Assembly: GCF_029892285.1 (NCBI RefSeq)
Contig: NZ_JARXVM010000024.1
Location: forward strand, 1 to 64,000
Reading direction: 5' to 3'
Length of the DNA: 64,000 nucleotides
From: Rhizobium sp. SG_E_25_P2
GTDB lineage: Bacteria > Pseudomonadota > Alphaproteobacteria > Rhizobiales > Rhizobiaceae
Below the pieces are notes generated by a model, which saw only the letters and a program-made list of their open reading frames with translations, was not told the DNA's origin and made no database searches. Positions 33,862-45,017 of this stretch are shown piece after piece (position 1 is the first letter of the stretch; every line of letters starts with the position of its first letter). The position numbers and the translations under genes were made by a program.

Positions 33862-34611
33862 TCACCGATGACGGGCCTCGTAGAGCGCGACCGCGTCGGT
33901 GCCGCTCGGAAACTGAAGTCGGCCTGATGTGTCATGGACCGCGTCCCAGACCGCCTCTGCGACATCCGTTTCCTTCGTCGTCATGGCGGGGTTTGCAAAT
34001 TCCGCAAAAATCGGCGTCGCGAAACCGGCATAGGCCGGCGGGATCAGGTCTTCGATCCGCAGGTCCGTATTTTGCGCGAAACGTGTCGTCGGGGCATAGC
34101 CAGACTCGATCAGCTTGGCGCGGATGTCGAAATAGCCAAGCTCATGGGCGAGCGAGCCGGTAAAGCCCTCGATCGCCTGTTTGCTGGCGGTGTAGGCCGC
34201 CGCCAGCGGCATGGCGGCCAGCGTCACGCTCGAGGTAACATTGACGATCACGCCGGATCGGCGTTCACGCATCTGCGGGATGACGGCTTGGCACATGGCC
34301 ATGACGCCGAATGTGTTGGTGGCGAAGACCTTGCGGATATGCGCCATCGGCGTCGCCTCGAAAGCGCCGACAACGCCGATGCCGGCATTGTTGACCAGCG
34401 CGTCGATAGGCCCCGCCGCCGCGACGGCGGCGGCGATGCTCTCGTCATTCGTCACGTCGAGCGGCAGAAGACGCAACCTGGGCGAGGCAGGCAGGAGGCC
34501 AGGGTCCGGGCGGCGCATGGTGGCGATGACATTCCAGCCGTTGTCGAGGAAAAAGCGCGCCGTTTCCTGGCCGTAGCCAGAGGATGCGCCGGTGATCAGG
34601 ATCGTCTGCAT
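33862..34611 (-). CDS. Short-chain dehydrogenase/reductase
   Basis: A 249-aa classical SDR oxidoreductase. The NAD(P)-binding TGxxxGxG loop is 'TGASSGYG' at the N terminus, followed by 'ALVNNAGIGVVGAFE' (NNAG), the catalytic Ser in 'VNVTSSVTLAAMP', and YxxxK as 'YTASK'. Substrate is not predictable. Start: ATG 34611 has GGAGG five bases before it, better than the ATG 12 bases upstream. The AraC-type regulator gene lies directly upstream on the same strand and may control it. The product set fits oxidation or reduction of a small alcohol, ketone or quinone. Confidence 0.9.
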   Translation of the reverse strand: MQTILITGASSGYGQETARFFLDNGWNVIATMRRPDPGLLPASPRLRLLPLDVTNDESIAAAVAAAGPIDALVNNAGIGVVGAFEATPMAHIRKVFATNTFGVMAMCQAVIPQMRERRSGVIVNVTSSVTLAAMPLAAAYTASKQAIEGFTGSLAHELGYFDIRAKLIESGYAPTTRFAQNTDLRIEDLIPPAYAGFATPIFAEFANPAMTTKETDVAEAVWDAVHDTSGRLQFPSGTDAVALYEARHR

Positions 34612-34734
34612 GGGAACCTCCATTCGTTTGGTATGGTTCCCTGATAGCGTTGATCTTCCGGACGATCTATCATCTTTAGTCCGTACTTATTGTTCAATCG
34701 TCCAGGTCGGAAACAAACAGCCCTGCACTTGATC

Positions 34735-35649
34735 TCAGGCGTGGCTGAGGCTGCCATTCATCCGGGCAAATTGTCCGGGCGGGCAGCCAAGCCGCTTTCG
34801 GAACGCGGTGCTGAAGGCGCTTGCGGATTCGTAGCCGATGTCGTCGGCGATCCGGTCGAGGGACTTTGCGCCGCGCAACAAGGCGTCTTTCGCGAGCGCC
34901 ATCCGCCAGCGGACGAGATATTCGATCGGGCCGCAGCCGAGGGCCGCACCAAAGCGCGCGGCAAAGGCGGAACGGGACTGACCGGCGATGCGGGCGAGAC
35001 TGGCCACCGTCCAGTCGGCGCGCACATCGGCATGCATCGCCGCAAGGACTCGCGCCAAAGCCGGATCGCGCATGCCGTGCAGCAGACCGGCGCGGTCTTC
35101 GCCCATGGTCTTTCCCTGCGAGCGAAGGGCCTCGATGAGAAGAACTTCGAGCATCCGCTGGAGGATCATCTCTTTGCCCGGCTCATCGCCACGGCACTCC
35201 GCCGCGATGAGATCGATCAACTGCGCAAGCCGTGCCGATCGCCTTTCGGACGCAGGAATATGGATCATGCGCGGCAACAGCGCCAGCAGCAACGGCGCAT
35301 TCGCCGCCTCGATGCGAAACGTGCCGCCGAGCGCGGCGAAATCCGCTTCGCCGTCCTGCTCGCCATGGCGGACGGGCGCATCCATCGGGTCTGCAGGCGT
35401 CCCGATCATTCCGCGACGACTGCTCAAGGTAAAGGCTGGAGTCGAGGGCAGCAGCAGAAATGCGCCCGTTTCCAGCGTCAATGGTTCTTCGCCCTCAAAC
35501 GCAATCCAGCATTCGCCCTTGAGAATGATCGAAAAGCCCGGGGCGTCATGCGCGCCATAGCGCACAGCCCAGGCGCCCCGACCGGTAATGGGCTTCGAGA
35601 TGGCCGTGTTTGGCCGAAGCAGGGCGATCACATCGCTGAGAGGGTCCAT
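34735..35649 (-). CDS. AraC-family transcriptional regulator
   Basis: A 304-aa regulator. The N-terminal ~190 residues form a cupin_6/AraC-binding-type sensor ('GRGAWAVRYGAHDAPGFSII', 'LETGAFLLLPST'). The C-terminal ~100 residues form the double HTH: 'WTVASLARIAGQSRSAFAAR' and 'SLDRIADDIGYESASAFSTA' with 'FRKRLGCPPGQFAR' at the end. Start at 35649 (MDPLSDVIALLRP) matches the family N terminus, and the preceding 85 codons of open frame are not conserved-looking. It lies upstream of, and in the same direction as, the SDR gene, which is the likely target. Confidence 0.88.
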   Translation of the reverse strand: MDPLSDVIALLRPNTAISKPITGRGAWAVRYGAHDAPGFSIILKGECWIAFEGEEPLTLETGAFLLLPSTPAFTLSSRRGMIGTPADPMDAPVRHGEQDGEADFAALGGTFRIEAANAPLLLALLPRMIHIPASERRSARLAQLIDLIAAECRGDEPGKEMILQRMLEVLLIEALRSQGKTMGEDRAGLLHGMRDPALARVLAAMHADVRADWTVASLARIAGQSRSAFAARFGAALGCGPIEYLVRWRMALAKDALLRGAKSLDRIADDIGYESASAFSTAFRKRLGCPPGQFARMNGSLSHA

Positions 35650-35961
35650 GTGGATGATCCGTGAATTATTGTGAGCTGAAATTATGGATCGTCCAAGGCG
35701 ACAAGTCCAGCGCCGGATGGTGGCGTTGATTGGTTCTGCGATCAGCGCCCTTGCCTGCCTTTTCGACGCCCGCCCATTCCAGATGAACCTCAACGCGCTG
35801 CTTGACGACAGCAGGCGTCTGAACCCCTGCAAGGCCGTCGCGTTGGCGAACCCGTGCAAGTCCTGCGCGCCGACGCTTAATAACATGACATAAATACTCA
35901 TCAATTCTTGCGGCCAGCGCCCGATCCGGCTATGTCAGCTATGGCGCAACGGGATGACGCG

Positions 35962-36738
35962 ATGAGTGAGATACCGCATTTGCAGGCTTTTGACGGCGCG
36001 GACCAGCGCTGCCTGGATCTCGTGACCTCCGCCGGCCACGATTATCTTGCCGGCAAGTTCCTGTTGGCGGCGCCGGGAGACAAAGTGTCGACCCCGCTCG
36101 CCGCACTTCTGGACGCCGCCCATTTCGAGGCCGTGACGGCCGACTATGGTCTCCGGCATCCCGGCGTCGACAGACGGGCGATCGTGTCTCTCTGGAGCCT
36201 CTTCTACCTCTCGACGGTGGGAATTGGCGTGATTGTCGCGGCGACCGTCTATGGCGTGCGGTTGCCTTTGGCTTTGCAAGACCTCTGCGTCCTACATGAG
36301 AAGGGTGGTCCGCCCGCAGCGATCCTCCTGCCGCATGGCGGCGCCCGTCACGACGGACCTGTCGGCGTCGAGGCGCTGCAGGCGCTTGTGCGCGACCATT
36401 GCGATCCACTGATCGAGGCGATCGCGCGCGGACAAAAAGTCTCCAAGCGCATGTTGTGGAACAATCTCGTCGTCTATCTCGATTGGGTGATCCGCGAAAT
36501 CGGCGCGCATATCGGCGATGACGCCGTGGCGGATGTGCTGACCGCGCTTCATGCGCCACAATTTGCCGACGGCATGAAAAATCCCCTGCACGGGCTTTTG
36601 CGCCGCGACGGGACGTCGTGCGAACCGGTCCGGAAAGTGTGCTGCCTGCGCTATTGCGTTCCCGGCGTCGGCGGATGCGGCGGAATGTGTCCACTGCCCG
36701 AAGGGCGGGCTGCGGCGCAGGCTATCGCCGCCGAGTAG
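35962..36738 (+). CDS. Siderophore-iron reductase, FhuF-like
   Basis: A 258-aa FhuF-family protein, which reduces ferric siderophores in the cytoplasm through a [2Fe-2S] cluster. The C-terminal cluster motif is clear: 'RKVCCLRYCVPGVGGCGGMC', with Cys227, Cys228, Cys239 and Cys243. The last spacing is three residues, where the E. coli enzyme has two, and an extra Cys232 is present. The upstream 'MLWNNLVVYLDWVI' region is typical of the family. Start is not certain: ATG 35962 (MSEIPHLQ) has GGGA nearby; in-frame ATGs at 35932 and 35941 would add a few residues. No siderophore transport genes are adjacent. Confidence 0.82.
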   Translation: MSEIPHLQAFDGADQRCLDLVTSAGHDYLAGKFLLAAPGDKVSTPLAALLDAAHFEAVTADYGLRHPGVDRRAIVSLWSLFYLSTVGIGVIVAATVYGVRLPLALQDLCVLHEKGGPPAAILLPHGGARHDGPVGVEALQALVRDHCDPLIEAIARGQKVSKRMLWNNLVVYLDWVIREIGAHIGDDAVADVLTALHAPQFADGMKNPLHGLLRRDGTSCEPVRKVCCLRYCVPGVGGCGGMCPLPEGRAAAQAIAAE

Positions 36739-36828
36739 CCGGCTTTTCCCATGCCCGCGCTATCGGGCGTCATGCAAATGGCATAGTGTCGCGCTATCGA
36801 CTCGAAAACACCAAAGAGGAAGACAGCG

Positions 36829-37137
36829 ATGATTGAACCGATGGGCGTCCTGATGCTCGGTTATGAAGGCGAGAACGAACTGAGCATTTTCCTGGGCGAC
36901 GAACATGACGATGTCGTCTTCCGCTTCATTACACTGGTGGGCGGCGCGACCGGCGAAACGCTGCGCTTCGAAGCCAGCAACGGCATGACGGTAGCCGATT
37001 TCTTCGACGCTCTCGATGAAGAAGAAAGCGAAACGGAAATCGCCATTCTCGATTTCCTCGAAAAGGAACAGAACGCCGCCGTGTTGGTGGCCTTCGACGG
37101 CGAACCGCGTATCTTCGCGGTCGACGAAGAGGATTAA
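36829..37137 (+). CDS. Small acidic hypothetical protein
   Basis: A 102-aa protein rich in Asp and Glu, beginning MIEPMGVLMLGYEGENELSI. Alternating strands and one helix; no known motif. GAGGAAG lies about eight bases upstream. Its last four bases overlap the end of the convergent DMT transporter gene. Composition and codon use match the core chromosome, so it is probably a real conserved unknown. Confidence 0.7.
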   Translation: MIEPMGVLMLGYEGENELSIFLGDEHDDVVFRFITLVGGATGETLRFEASNGMTVADFFDALDEEESETEIAILDFLEKEQNAAVLVAFDGEPRIFAVDEED

Positions 37138-38018
37138 TCGATCCGCATGCGACGCCGCGCGGCCTCTCGCCATAGCGTGAAGAGGCCGGCGGCCACGATG
37201 ATCAGCGAACCCAGGACGATGTTCATCGCCAGGCTTTCGCCGAAGACGAAGACCCCGATCAAGGCGCTCAGCATCAGCTGGTAGTAGGCCACAGGCTGCA
37301 CCAGCACAGCGTCGAGATGGTCATAGGCCTTGATCAGGCAGTAGTGGCTAGAAATGCCGGTCAGGCAGAGCAGCGCCATCCATCCCCAGTCCCACCCAGA
37401 GAGATTTGTCCAGAAGAATGGGCCAATGGCCGTGGCCAGCACGGCGCCGGCGACGCCGGTATAGAAGAAGCTGACGCTCGCGTCATCTGTGCGACTCGCA
37501 AGCCGCGTCGCCACCGAATAGGCGGCGTTGATCAGCGCCGAGGCCAGGGGAATGAGCAGCGTCAGGTCGAAGGTCGCTGGATTGGGCCTGAGGATGATCA
37601 GCACGCCGACCATGCCGACCCCGATCGCCGTCCAGCGCCGCCATCCCACGACTTCGCCGAGGATCGGCACCGACAACATCGCCACAACCAGCGGCGTGGC
37701 CGAAAAGATCGCCTGTGATTGAATAAGCCCTGCGACCCGGAAGGACAGGATGGTCACCATGATCTGGCTGGCCAGCAGAAACCCGCGCAAGATCTGCAGA
37801 TAAGGCCGGTTGGCGCGGACTGCGCCGGTCAGGCCCCTGCTCGAACGCGCCGCCATCACCATCACGAAGCCGGCAAAGGCCCAATAGCGGATCATGGTGA
37901 TCAAGAGTGGCGAATAGGAATGCGAGAGGTGTTTGGAGATGGCGTCCTGGCAAGCGAAGACGGTGAAAGCCAGGAATGCGAAAAGATAGCCGGTCTTGTG
38001 TGAGGTCATGAGAGGCAT
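37134..38018 (-). CDS. EamA/DMT-family transporter
   Basis: About 294 aa with ten predicted membrane helices in two EamA repeats ('GYLFAFLAFTVFACQDAIS', 'QSQAIFSATPLVVAMLSVPI', 'MALLCLTGISSHYCLIKAYD', 'VAYYQLMLSALIGVFVFGES'). Drug/metabolite exporters of this kind (RarD/YdcZ group) move amino acids, purines or other metabolites; the substrate is not predictable. Start is ambiguous: ATG 38018 (MPLMTSHKTGY) or 38009, with a TTG frame to 38072; the ribosome sites are weak. It stands alone, convergent with the small acidic gene. Confidence 0.85.
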   Translation of the reverse strand: MPLMTSHKTGYLFAFLAFTVFACQDAISKHLSHSYSPLLITMIRYWAFAGFVMVMAARSSRGLTGAVRANRPYLQILRGFLLASQIMVTILSFRVAGLIQSQAIFSATPLVVAMLSVPILGEVVGWRRWTAIGVGMVGVLIILRPNPATFDLTLLIPLASALINAAYSVATRLASRTDDASVSFFYTGVAGAVLATAIGPFFWTNLSGWDWGWMALLCLTGISSHYCLIKAYDHLDAVLVQPVAYYQLMLSALIGVFVFGESLAMNIVLGSLIIVAAGLFTLWREAARRRMRID

Positions 38019-38181
38019 GTCATCGTATTGCGTCGTCCTCCCATCCGCGTGATGAGCCGGATTGTCCGCCAATACAAGCCCTTTGATCCTTCCGCGCGAC
38101 GATTGATTATTAATAAATCGCTAACCGGCCTCAGAGTGTGCTAAATTAGGGCTTGTCATTTTTTCGGGGAGGAGAAATCGC

Positions 38182-39237
38182 ATGCGCCTGATATTCACCA
38201 ACACTTCTGGGGCCGGCGTGCAGGCCGCGCTCACCGCGGGAGAAGATTTCTATCTCGCCGCAGACGTCTATTTCGGCAGCACAAATACATATGCGATCAC
38301 GGCGGCGGATTCGAACCATAGGTTCGACATCTATGGAAGCGTCGTGTCTGAAAACGGAGTCAATCTTGGGGATGCCGGCACAGACACGAACAACCGGATC
38401 TTTATTCATGCTGGCGCGATGATCCGCACGCCTGATGACAATTCGTCTTGGTGCGTCAATCTCGATTCTAGTTCTTCCAAGATCACCAACGAGGGCTTGA
38501 TCGAAGGCTACTATGGGGTGGTTTTCGGCGCGAATTCGGCGGATACGACGTCGCGATTGGTCAATTCCGGCGAGATCATCGGCGCCGATACATTTTATGG
38601 CACCATTGTTCGCGATTCAGGCGCGAGTGAAACCGTCATTGTTGACAATAGCGGAACGATCCGAGGAGTGAACGCCTATAATGCTGTCCTAGGCGCTGGC
38701 ATAGATATCATCAACAATTCGGGAACCATCGTCGGAGATATCCTTCTTTATGCGCTCGACGACAAATACAACGGCAAGAAAGGTTTCATCGACGGCATCG
38801 TCGATGGCGGCGATGGCGCGGATATCTTGAACGGCGGCGTGAAGCTCGATCATTTTCTCGGCGGCGCGGGCGCTGACACGCTTTACGGCTATCTCGGTCG
38901 CGACAAGCTTGGCGGCGGCGCAGACGCCGACACGTTCCTGTACAAGAGCGTCACGGAATCGACCGGCAAGACGGCGGACACGATCCTGGATTTCACCAAG
39001 GCGGACAATGATCTCATCAACATTCACGCGATCGACGCCAACACCACCGCCAAGAACAACCAGGATTTCACGTTCATCGCCAACAGCGCTTTTTCGGGGG
39101 ACGCCGGCGAATTGCGCTCCTTCGTTTCTGGCGGCAATACCACGGTGCAGGCCGATATCAATGGCGATGGCAAAGCCGATTTCGTCTTGAAGCTGACTGG
39201 GGCGATTTCGCTGGCAGGCTCGGATTTCCTGCTTTGA
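38182..39237 (+). CDS. RTX-type calcium-binding secreted protein
   Basis: A 351-aa protein without a Sec signal. The first two thirds contain repeated strands with 'NSGTI'-like units ('DNSGTIRGVNAY', 'NNSGTIVGDILL'), as in beta-helical surface proteins. Residues ~210-260 carry RTX nonapeptides ('GGDGADILNGG', 'GGAGADTLYGYLGRDKLGGG') that bind calcium, followed by a peptidase-M10-type C-terminal block 'DTFLYKSVTES...ILDFTKADNDLI' and the hydrophobic end 'GSDFLL', typical of type I secretion signals. GGAGGAG lies eight bases before ATG. No ABC/HlyD secretion genes are present in the window, so export would need a remote system. Probably an adhesin or matrix protein. Confidence 0.85.
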   Translation: MRLIFTNTSGAGVQAALTAGEDFYLAADVYFGSTNTYAITAADSNHRFDIYGSVVSENGVNLGDAGTDTNNRIFIHAGAMIRTPDDNSSWCVNLDSSSSKITNEGLIEGYYGVVFGANSADTTSRLVNSGEIIGADTFYGTIVRDSGASETVIVDNSGTIRGVNAYNAVLGAGIDIINNSGTIVGDILLYALDDKYNGKKGFIDGIVDGGDGADILNGGVKLDHFLGGAGADTLYGYLGRDKLGGGADADTFLYKSVTESTGKTADTILDFTKADNDLINIHAIDANTTAKNNQDFTFIANSAFSGDAGELRSFVSGGNTTVQADINGDGKADFVLKLTGAISLAGSDFLL

Positions 39238-39255
39238 CGCGTGCGGTGCCGCGTT

Positions 39256-39894
39256 TCAGAGCTTCAACCGTGCGGCGATGAGGCCGCGCAGCGAATTGCC
39301 GACGAGAACCGTCTTTCCTGTGAGGTCGGACGGTTGCAGAGGCCGCACGCGCGCCTTTTTTCCGCAGATCAGCGCTGTCCTGAGCACGCCTGCGAGGCAG
39401 CCCGAGGAGAGCGGCGGCGTCCACAATACGCCGTCATCCCCCTCGACGAACAGATTGGTGATCGCGCCTTCGCAGACTTCACCCTTCTCGTTGAGCAGCA
39501 GCACCTCGTCGGCGTCCTCGCGCGAAATCTCCGCCCGGGCGGCGTCATAGATGGCGCGATGCGACGTCTTGTGGCGCAGAAGCGGGCCATTCGAGGCGAG
39601 CCTTGTGTTCGTCGCGATGGCGAGGGTCCAGACGGTTCCCTCGGCCAGCGGCTGGAATGCGGCGGACTGAATGTCGTACCGTCCGTCCGCCCAGAATTCG
39701 AGCCTGAGACGGGTCGGCGCCTCCACAGTTCGAGCCGCCTCCAGCGCCGCCGTCCAAGCCATCGCCGGATCGGCGAAACCGAGCTTGCGCGTCGAATTGA
39801 AAAATCGGTTCCGGTGCAGATTGCCCCTCATGACGCCTGCGCCGGGTTCGGCCCGCATGGTCTCGATCAGCGAAAAATCCGGCCTGTCCGTCAC
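39256..39894 (-). CDS. pabC: Aminodeoxychorismate lyase / class IV aminotransferase (PabC-like)
   Basis: A 212-aa PLP enzyme of fold type IV that converts 4-amino-4-deoxychorismate to p-aminobenzoate in folate synthesis. Visible features are 'RHKTSHRAIYDAA' (PLP Lys region), 'EVLLLNEKGEVCEGAITNLF' (the E-x-x-x-x-N cofactor loop) and 'PPLSSGCLAGVLR'. Start is GTG at 39894, overlapping the pabB stop by four bases (GTGA), which fixes it; longer ATG frames run inside pabB. It forms a translationally coupled pair with pabB. A branched-chain or D-amino-acid aminotransferase is the family alternative, made unlikely by the context. Confidence 0.9.
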   Translation of the reverse strand: MTDRPDFSLIETMRAEPGAGVMRGNLHRNRFFNSTRKLGFADPAMAWTAALEAARTVEAPTRLRLEFWADGRYDIQSAAFQPLAEGTVWTLAIATNTRLASNGPLLRHKTSHRAIYDAARAEISREDADEVLLLNEKGEVCEGAITNLFVEGDDGVLWTPPLSSGCLAGVLRTALICGKKARVRPLQPSDLTGKTVLVGNSLRGLIAARLKL

Positions 39895-41048
39895 TGGGCG
39901 ATCTCCCGGTCCCCCAGCGCGAAACGCGCCTTCAGCAGACATTCCGCATATTCGTCCTCGGCGTTGGAATCGAAGACGATGCCGCCGCCGATATTGAACA
40001 CCGCCTGGCCGTCTTCGTATAGCGAGATGGTGCGAATGGCGACGTTGAAACACATGCGTCCGTCCGGCGCGACAAAGCCGATCGAGCCGCAATAGGCGTC
40101 GCGCGGGCCGGCTTCGATCTCGTGCAGGATCTCCATCGCCCGCATTTTCGGCGCGCCGGTCACCGAGCCGCAGGGGAACAGCGCGGAGAAGATGTCGCGC
40201 AGCGTCAGATCGGGCAGCAGTTTGGCGCGCACATGCGACACCATTTGATGCACGGTCGGATAGGTCTCGATGTGAAAGAGTTTTGGGACATCGAGCGTGC
40301 CGACCTCGGAAATCCGCGAAATGTCGTTGCGCAGGAGGTCGACGATCATGCGGTTTTCGGCTTGGGTCTTCTCGTCGCCGAGCATCGAAGCCTTGATCGC
40401 CTCGTCCTCTGCGGCGGATCTGCCGCGCGCCGCTGTTCCCTTCATCGGATGCGTCTCGATCCAGCCGTCTTCATCGACCTTGAAGAACAGTTCCGGCGAG
40501 CGCGACAGCAGCATCGGCCCGCCGAGATTGACGAGCGCGCCGTAATGCACCGGTTGCCGCGAGATCAGCGACCAGAAGGCGGCCAGCGGATCGCCCGACC
40601 ATCGGGCGCGCACCGGCATGGTCAGATTGCCCTGGTAGCAATCGCCCTGGCGGAGATGCCAATGCAGCCGGTCGAAGCGCTCCCGATAGGTGTCGAACGG
40701 CCATTCCGCCCGGGGCTCTTGCAGGAACTCTTCGTTGTCCAGCCGTTGGCGCGGCTGGGCGAGGGGATGATCGGGCCGTGGCGCATCGAACACGCCGAAG
40801 GCCATCAAGGGCGTCGGCCGGTTCTGGGCCGCATAACCCGCGAGCCTTGCCTCGAAGAGGTAGCCGGCATCATAGCTCATGAAGCCGGCGATCCATTTGC
40901 CGGCGCGCCGCGCCCGTTCCAGCCGCGCGAGTCCGTCTTCGAGACCCGCCGCGTCGTGCGCGAGGATCAGTTCCTCAGGCCCGGCGAAAAACAGGGTCTC
41001 GTTCCTGCGGTCGTCGCGAAGCAGGATGAAGGGTTCGGCTGGCGCCAT
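39891..41048 (-). CDS. pabB: Aminodeoxychorismate synthase component I
   Basis: A 385-aa chorismate-binding enzyme that, with a glutaminase subunit, aminates chorismate for p-aminobenzoate and folate. Diagnostic motifs are the PabB-type Lys in 'THPMKGTAARG' (Lys203, where anthranilate synthase has a different residue), 'VDLLRNDISRI', 'PCGSVTGAPKM' and 'AIRTI'. It is shorter at the N terminus than E. coli PabB, as usual in rhizobia. Start ATG 41048 lies 19 bases after the pepF stop, so pepF-pabB-pabC may be transcribed together. Confidence 0.93.
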   Translation of the reverse strand: MAPAEPFILLRDDRRNETLFFAGPEELILAHDAAGLEDGLARLERARRAGKWIAGFMSYDAGYLFEARLAGYAAQNRPTPLMAFGVFDAPRPDHPLAQPRQRLDNEEFLQEPRAEWPFDTYRERFDRLHWHLRQGDCYQGNLTMPVRARWSGDPLAAFWSLISRQPVHYGALVNLGGPMLLSRSPELFFKVDEDGWIETHPMKGTAARGRSAAEDEAIKASMLGDEKTQAENRMIVDLLRNDISRISEVGTLDVPKLFHIETYPTVHQMVSHVRAKLLPDLTLRDIFSALFPCGSVTGAPKMRAMEILHEIEAGPRDAYCGSIGFVAPDGRMCFNVAIRTISLYEDGQAVFNIGGGIVFDSNAEDEYAECLLKARFALGDREIAQ

Positions 41049-41066
41049 GCGGTTCAGGTCCTCTGG

Positions 41067-42932
41067 TCAGGCGCTCTTATCAAGCGCCTCCAATTCGTCG
41101 ATCAGGCCCTCGATCATCGACAGACCCTTGTCCCAGAACGACGGGTCGGACGCGTCAAGGCCGAACGGCTTCAAAAGTTCGGCGTAATGCTTGCTGCCGC
41201 CGGCCTTCAGAAGCGCGAAATACTTCTCCTGGAAGCCGTCCTCGGCGTTCTGGTAAACCGCATAGAGCGAGTTCACCAGGCAGTCGCCAAAGGCGTAGGC
41301 ATAGACATAGAAGGGCGAATGGATGAAATGGGGAATATACATCCACCAGTTCTCATAGCCCTCTGACGTCCTGATCGCCGGCCCCAGGCTTTCGCCTTGT
41401 ACGGACATCCAGAGTTCGCCGATCTGCTCTGATGTCAGCTCGCCGTCTTTTCTCGCCGTGTGGAGCTTGCGCTCGAACTGGTAGAAGGCGATCTGGCGGA
41501 CCACGGTGTTGAGCATGTCCTCGACCTTTTGCGCCAGCATCGCCTTGCGCTCGGTCTTGTCCTTGGTCTTGGCGAGCAGCGCCCGGAAGGTCAGCATTTC
41601 GCCAAACACCGAGGCCGTCTCGGCCAGCGTCAGCGGCGTCGAGGCCATCAGCGCGCCCTGGCCGCCGGCCAGCACCTGGTGCACGCCATGGCCGAGTTCA
41701 TGGGCGAGCGTCATCACGTCGCGCGGCTTGCCGAGATAATTGACCAGCACGTAAGGATGCGCCGATGGCACGGTAGGATGGGCGAAAGCGCCTGGCGCCT
41801 TGCCCGGCCGGGCCGGAGCGTCGATCCAGTTCTTGTCGAAGAAGGTCTGGGTTATCTCGGCCATTTCGGGCGAAAACTGCCGATAGGCTGACAGCACGAT
41901 GTCTCGCGCGTCTTCCCAGGCCACGGCGCTCGCCGGGGCTTCCGGCAGCGGCGCGTTGCGATCCCAGTAATTCAGCGTCTCCATGCCCAGCCATTTGGCC
42001 TTCATGGCGTAATAGCGATGCGAGAGCCGGGGATAGGCGGCCTTGACGGCGGCGGCCAGCGCGTCGACCACCTCTCCCTCGACACGGTTGGACAGATGCC
42101 GGCTGTCGGCGATGTCCTTGAAGCCGCGCCAGCGGTCGGAAATGTCCTTGTCCTTGGCGAGCGTGTTGGTGATCAGCGTGAAGATGCGGATATTGTCCTT
42201 GAACACCTGGCTGATGGCTTCGGCCGCCGTGCGTCTGACATCAGGATCTTTTTCCTGCAGCTTGTCGAGCGCGGATTCAAGCGTGATCTGCTCGCCGCCG
42301 AACGGCACACGCAGCGCGGCGATCGTCTCATTGAACAGCCGGTTCCAGGCCTGGCCGCCGGTCTGGGATTTTTCGAGGAACAGTTGCTCCAGCTTTTCGT
42401 CGAGTTGATAGGGCTTCTCCTTGCGGAGATCCTCGATCCAGGGGCGGTAATGAACGGCTTTTTCGTCATGGGCGAAGGCAGCGGCGAGTGCTGCGTCCTC
42501 GACGAGATTGAGTTCGAGCGCGAAGAACAGCAAATGAGCGGCCATGTCGGTGATGCCTGCGCTGACATCGGCGAAGAACTTGCCGCGCGCCGGATCGGTC
42601 ATGTCGCCATAATAGTGGAGCCCGGCATAGGAGCCGACACGACCGATCAGGTCTTCGAGACCTTCATAGGCTTCCACCGCCGCGCCGAGACCGTCTTCTC
42701 CCGACAATAGCGCCGCTGCGGCAAGCTTGCCCTTCCACCTGGCCTCGAAGGCTTCCGACAGGATTCTCGCTTTGTCGAGATCCGCCTTGAAGGCGCCGCT
42801 GTCGGGGGCGGGATAGAGATCGGCGAGGTTCCATTCCGGAAGGGCGCCGAGATCGGGTGCAGTTGCTGCCGCATCCGTGGCGAAAACTGGCTGCAAACGG
42901 GACGCGCCTGTCATATCGGGCATGAACTTCAT
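41067..42932 (-). CDS. pepF: Oligoendopeptidase F, M3 family
   Basis: A 621-aa zinc metallopeptidase that cleaves short peptides in the cytoplasm. The active site is 'TLAHELGHGVHQ' with HELGH at 411-415 and the third ligand Glu in the following 'LAETASVFGEML' segment. Length and the C-terminal 'SPFYVYAYAFGDCLVNSLY' block are typical of the PepF clade. Start ATG 42932 has AAGGA nine bases upstream. It heads the leftward group with pabB and pabC and is divergent from the sigma-54 regulator across about 140 bases. Confidence 0.94.
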   Translation of the reverse strand: MKFMPDMTGASRLQPVFATDAAATAPDLGALPEWNLADLYPAPDSGAFKADLDKARILSEAFEARWKGKLAAAALLSGEDGLGAAVEAYEGLEDLIGRVGSYAGLHYYGDMTDPARGKFFADVSAGITDMAAHLLFFALELNLVEDAALAAAFAHDEKAVHYRPWIEDLRKEKPYQLDEKLEQLFLEKSQTGGQAWNRLFNETIAALRVPFGGEQITLESALDKLQEKDPDVRRTAAEAISQVFKDNIRIFTLITNTLAKDKDISDRWRGFKDIADSRHLSNRVEGEVVDALAAAVKAAYPRLSHRYYAMKAKWLGMETLNYWDRNAPLPEAPASAVAWEDARDIVLSAYRQFSPEMAEITQTFFDKNWIDAPARPGKAPGAFAHPTVPSAHPYVLVNYLGKPRDVMTLAHELGHGVHQVLAGGQGALMASTPLTLAETASVFGEMLTFRALLAKTKDKTERKAMLAQKVEDMLNTVVRQIAFYQFERKLHTARKDGELTSEQIGELWMSVQGESLGPAIRTSEGYENWWMYIPHFIHSPFYVYAYAFGDCLVNSLYAVYQNAEDGFQEKYFALLKAGGSKHYAELLKPFGLDASDPSFWDKGLSMIEGLIDELEALDKSA

Positions 42933-43069
42933 CGCAGATTTCCTTTTGATTTCTGTATTTTATCTGTTTGCCGCCCGGATCGGTAAAATGCAAGCATTTC
43001 TCAAAACGGGATTTTCAAGGCTGTTTGTCATGTTGTGTCCATGAACGGAAATAACAGGGGGAAAAGCCC

Positions 43070-44650
<1,581 letters not shown>

Positions 44651-45017
44651 GAAATGTTCCGGCTGACGATCTAGGCCCGCTGTGTCCCTCACACGGCGGG
44701 CCTCGGCTCGTTTGGAAAACTGCGAAAATCCGTGGCGGGTTGACGGGGATCATGGCGCGCGCCGCCAGTTCGGTGCAAGTGGAGACCGTCAGGTTGAATA
44801 TTGAAACGCTTGGCTGATTCGTTAAAAAAGACTGGAAAAAACAACGAAATCTGCGATAAAGCCTGCGATTGTTAAAAAACCTGATTGGCGTTTAACCCTT
44901 GTTAGTGCATCGTTCACTATAACTTGGGATGGGCGTCAGAACGCGTTCGCCATCGTCTAACCGTAATTGACCTTTAGTGGAATCAACGGTAGCGGCGGCC
45001 AGTGTACGGGGATCGAG
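44651..45017. other. Intergenic region with hairpin and AT-rich promoter zone
   Basis: Begins with the hairpin at 44673-44703. From about 44815 to 44935 it is AT-rich with several TTAA tetramers, as expected for the promoter of the DUF882 gene, but I find no correctly spaced -35/-10 or CtrA pair to call. Confidence 0.5.
44673..44703 (+). terminator. Hairpin downstream of the sigma-54 regulator
   Basis: GGCCCGC and GCGGGCC pair, extended through a wobble by GTGT/ACAC around a 5-base loop, 23 bases after the stop. Strong stem but no T-run. Confidence 0.5.
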
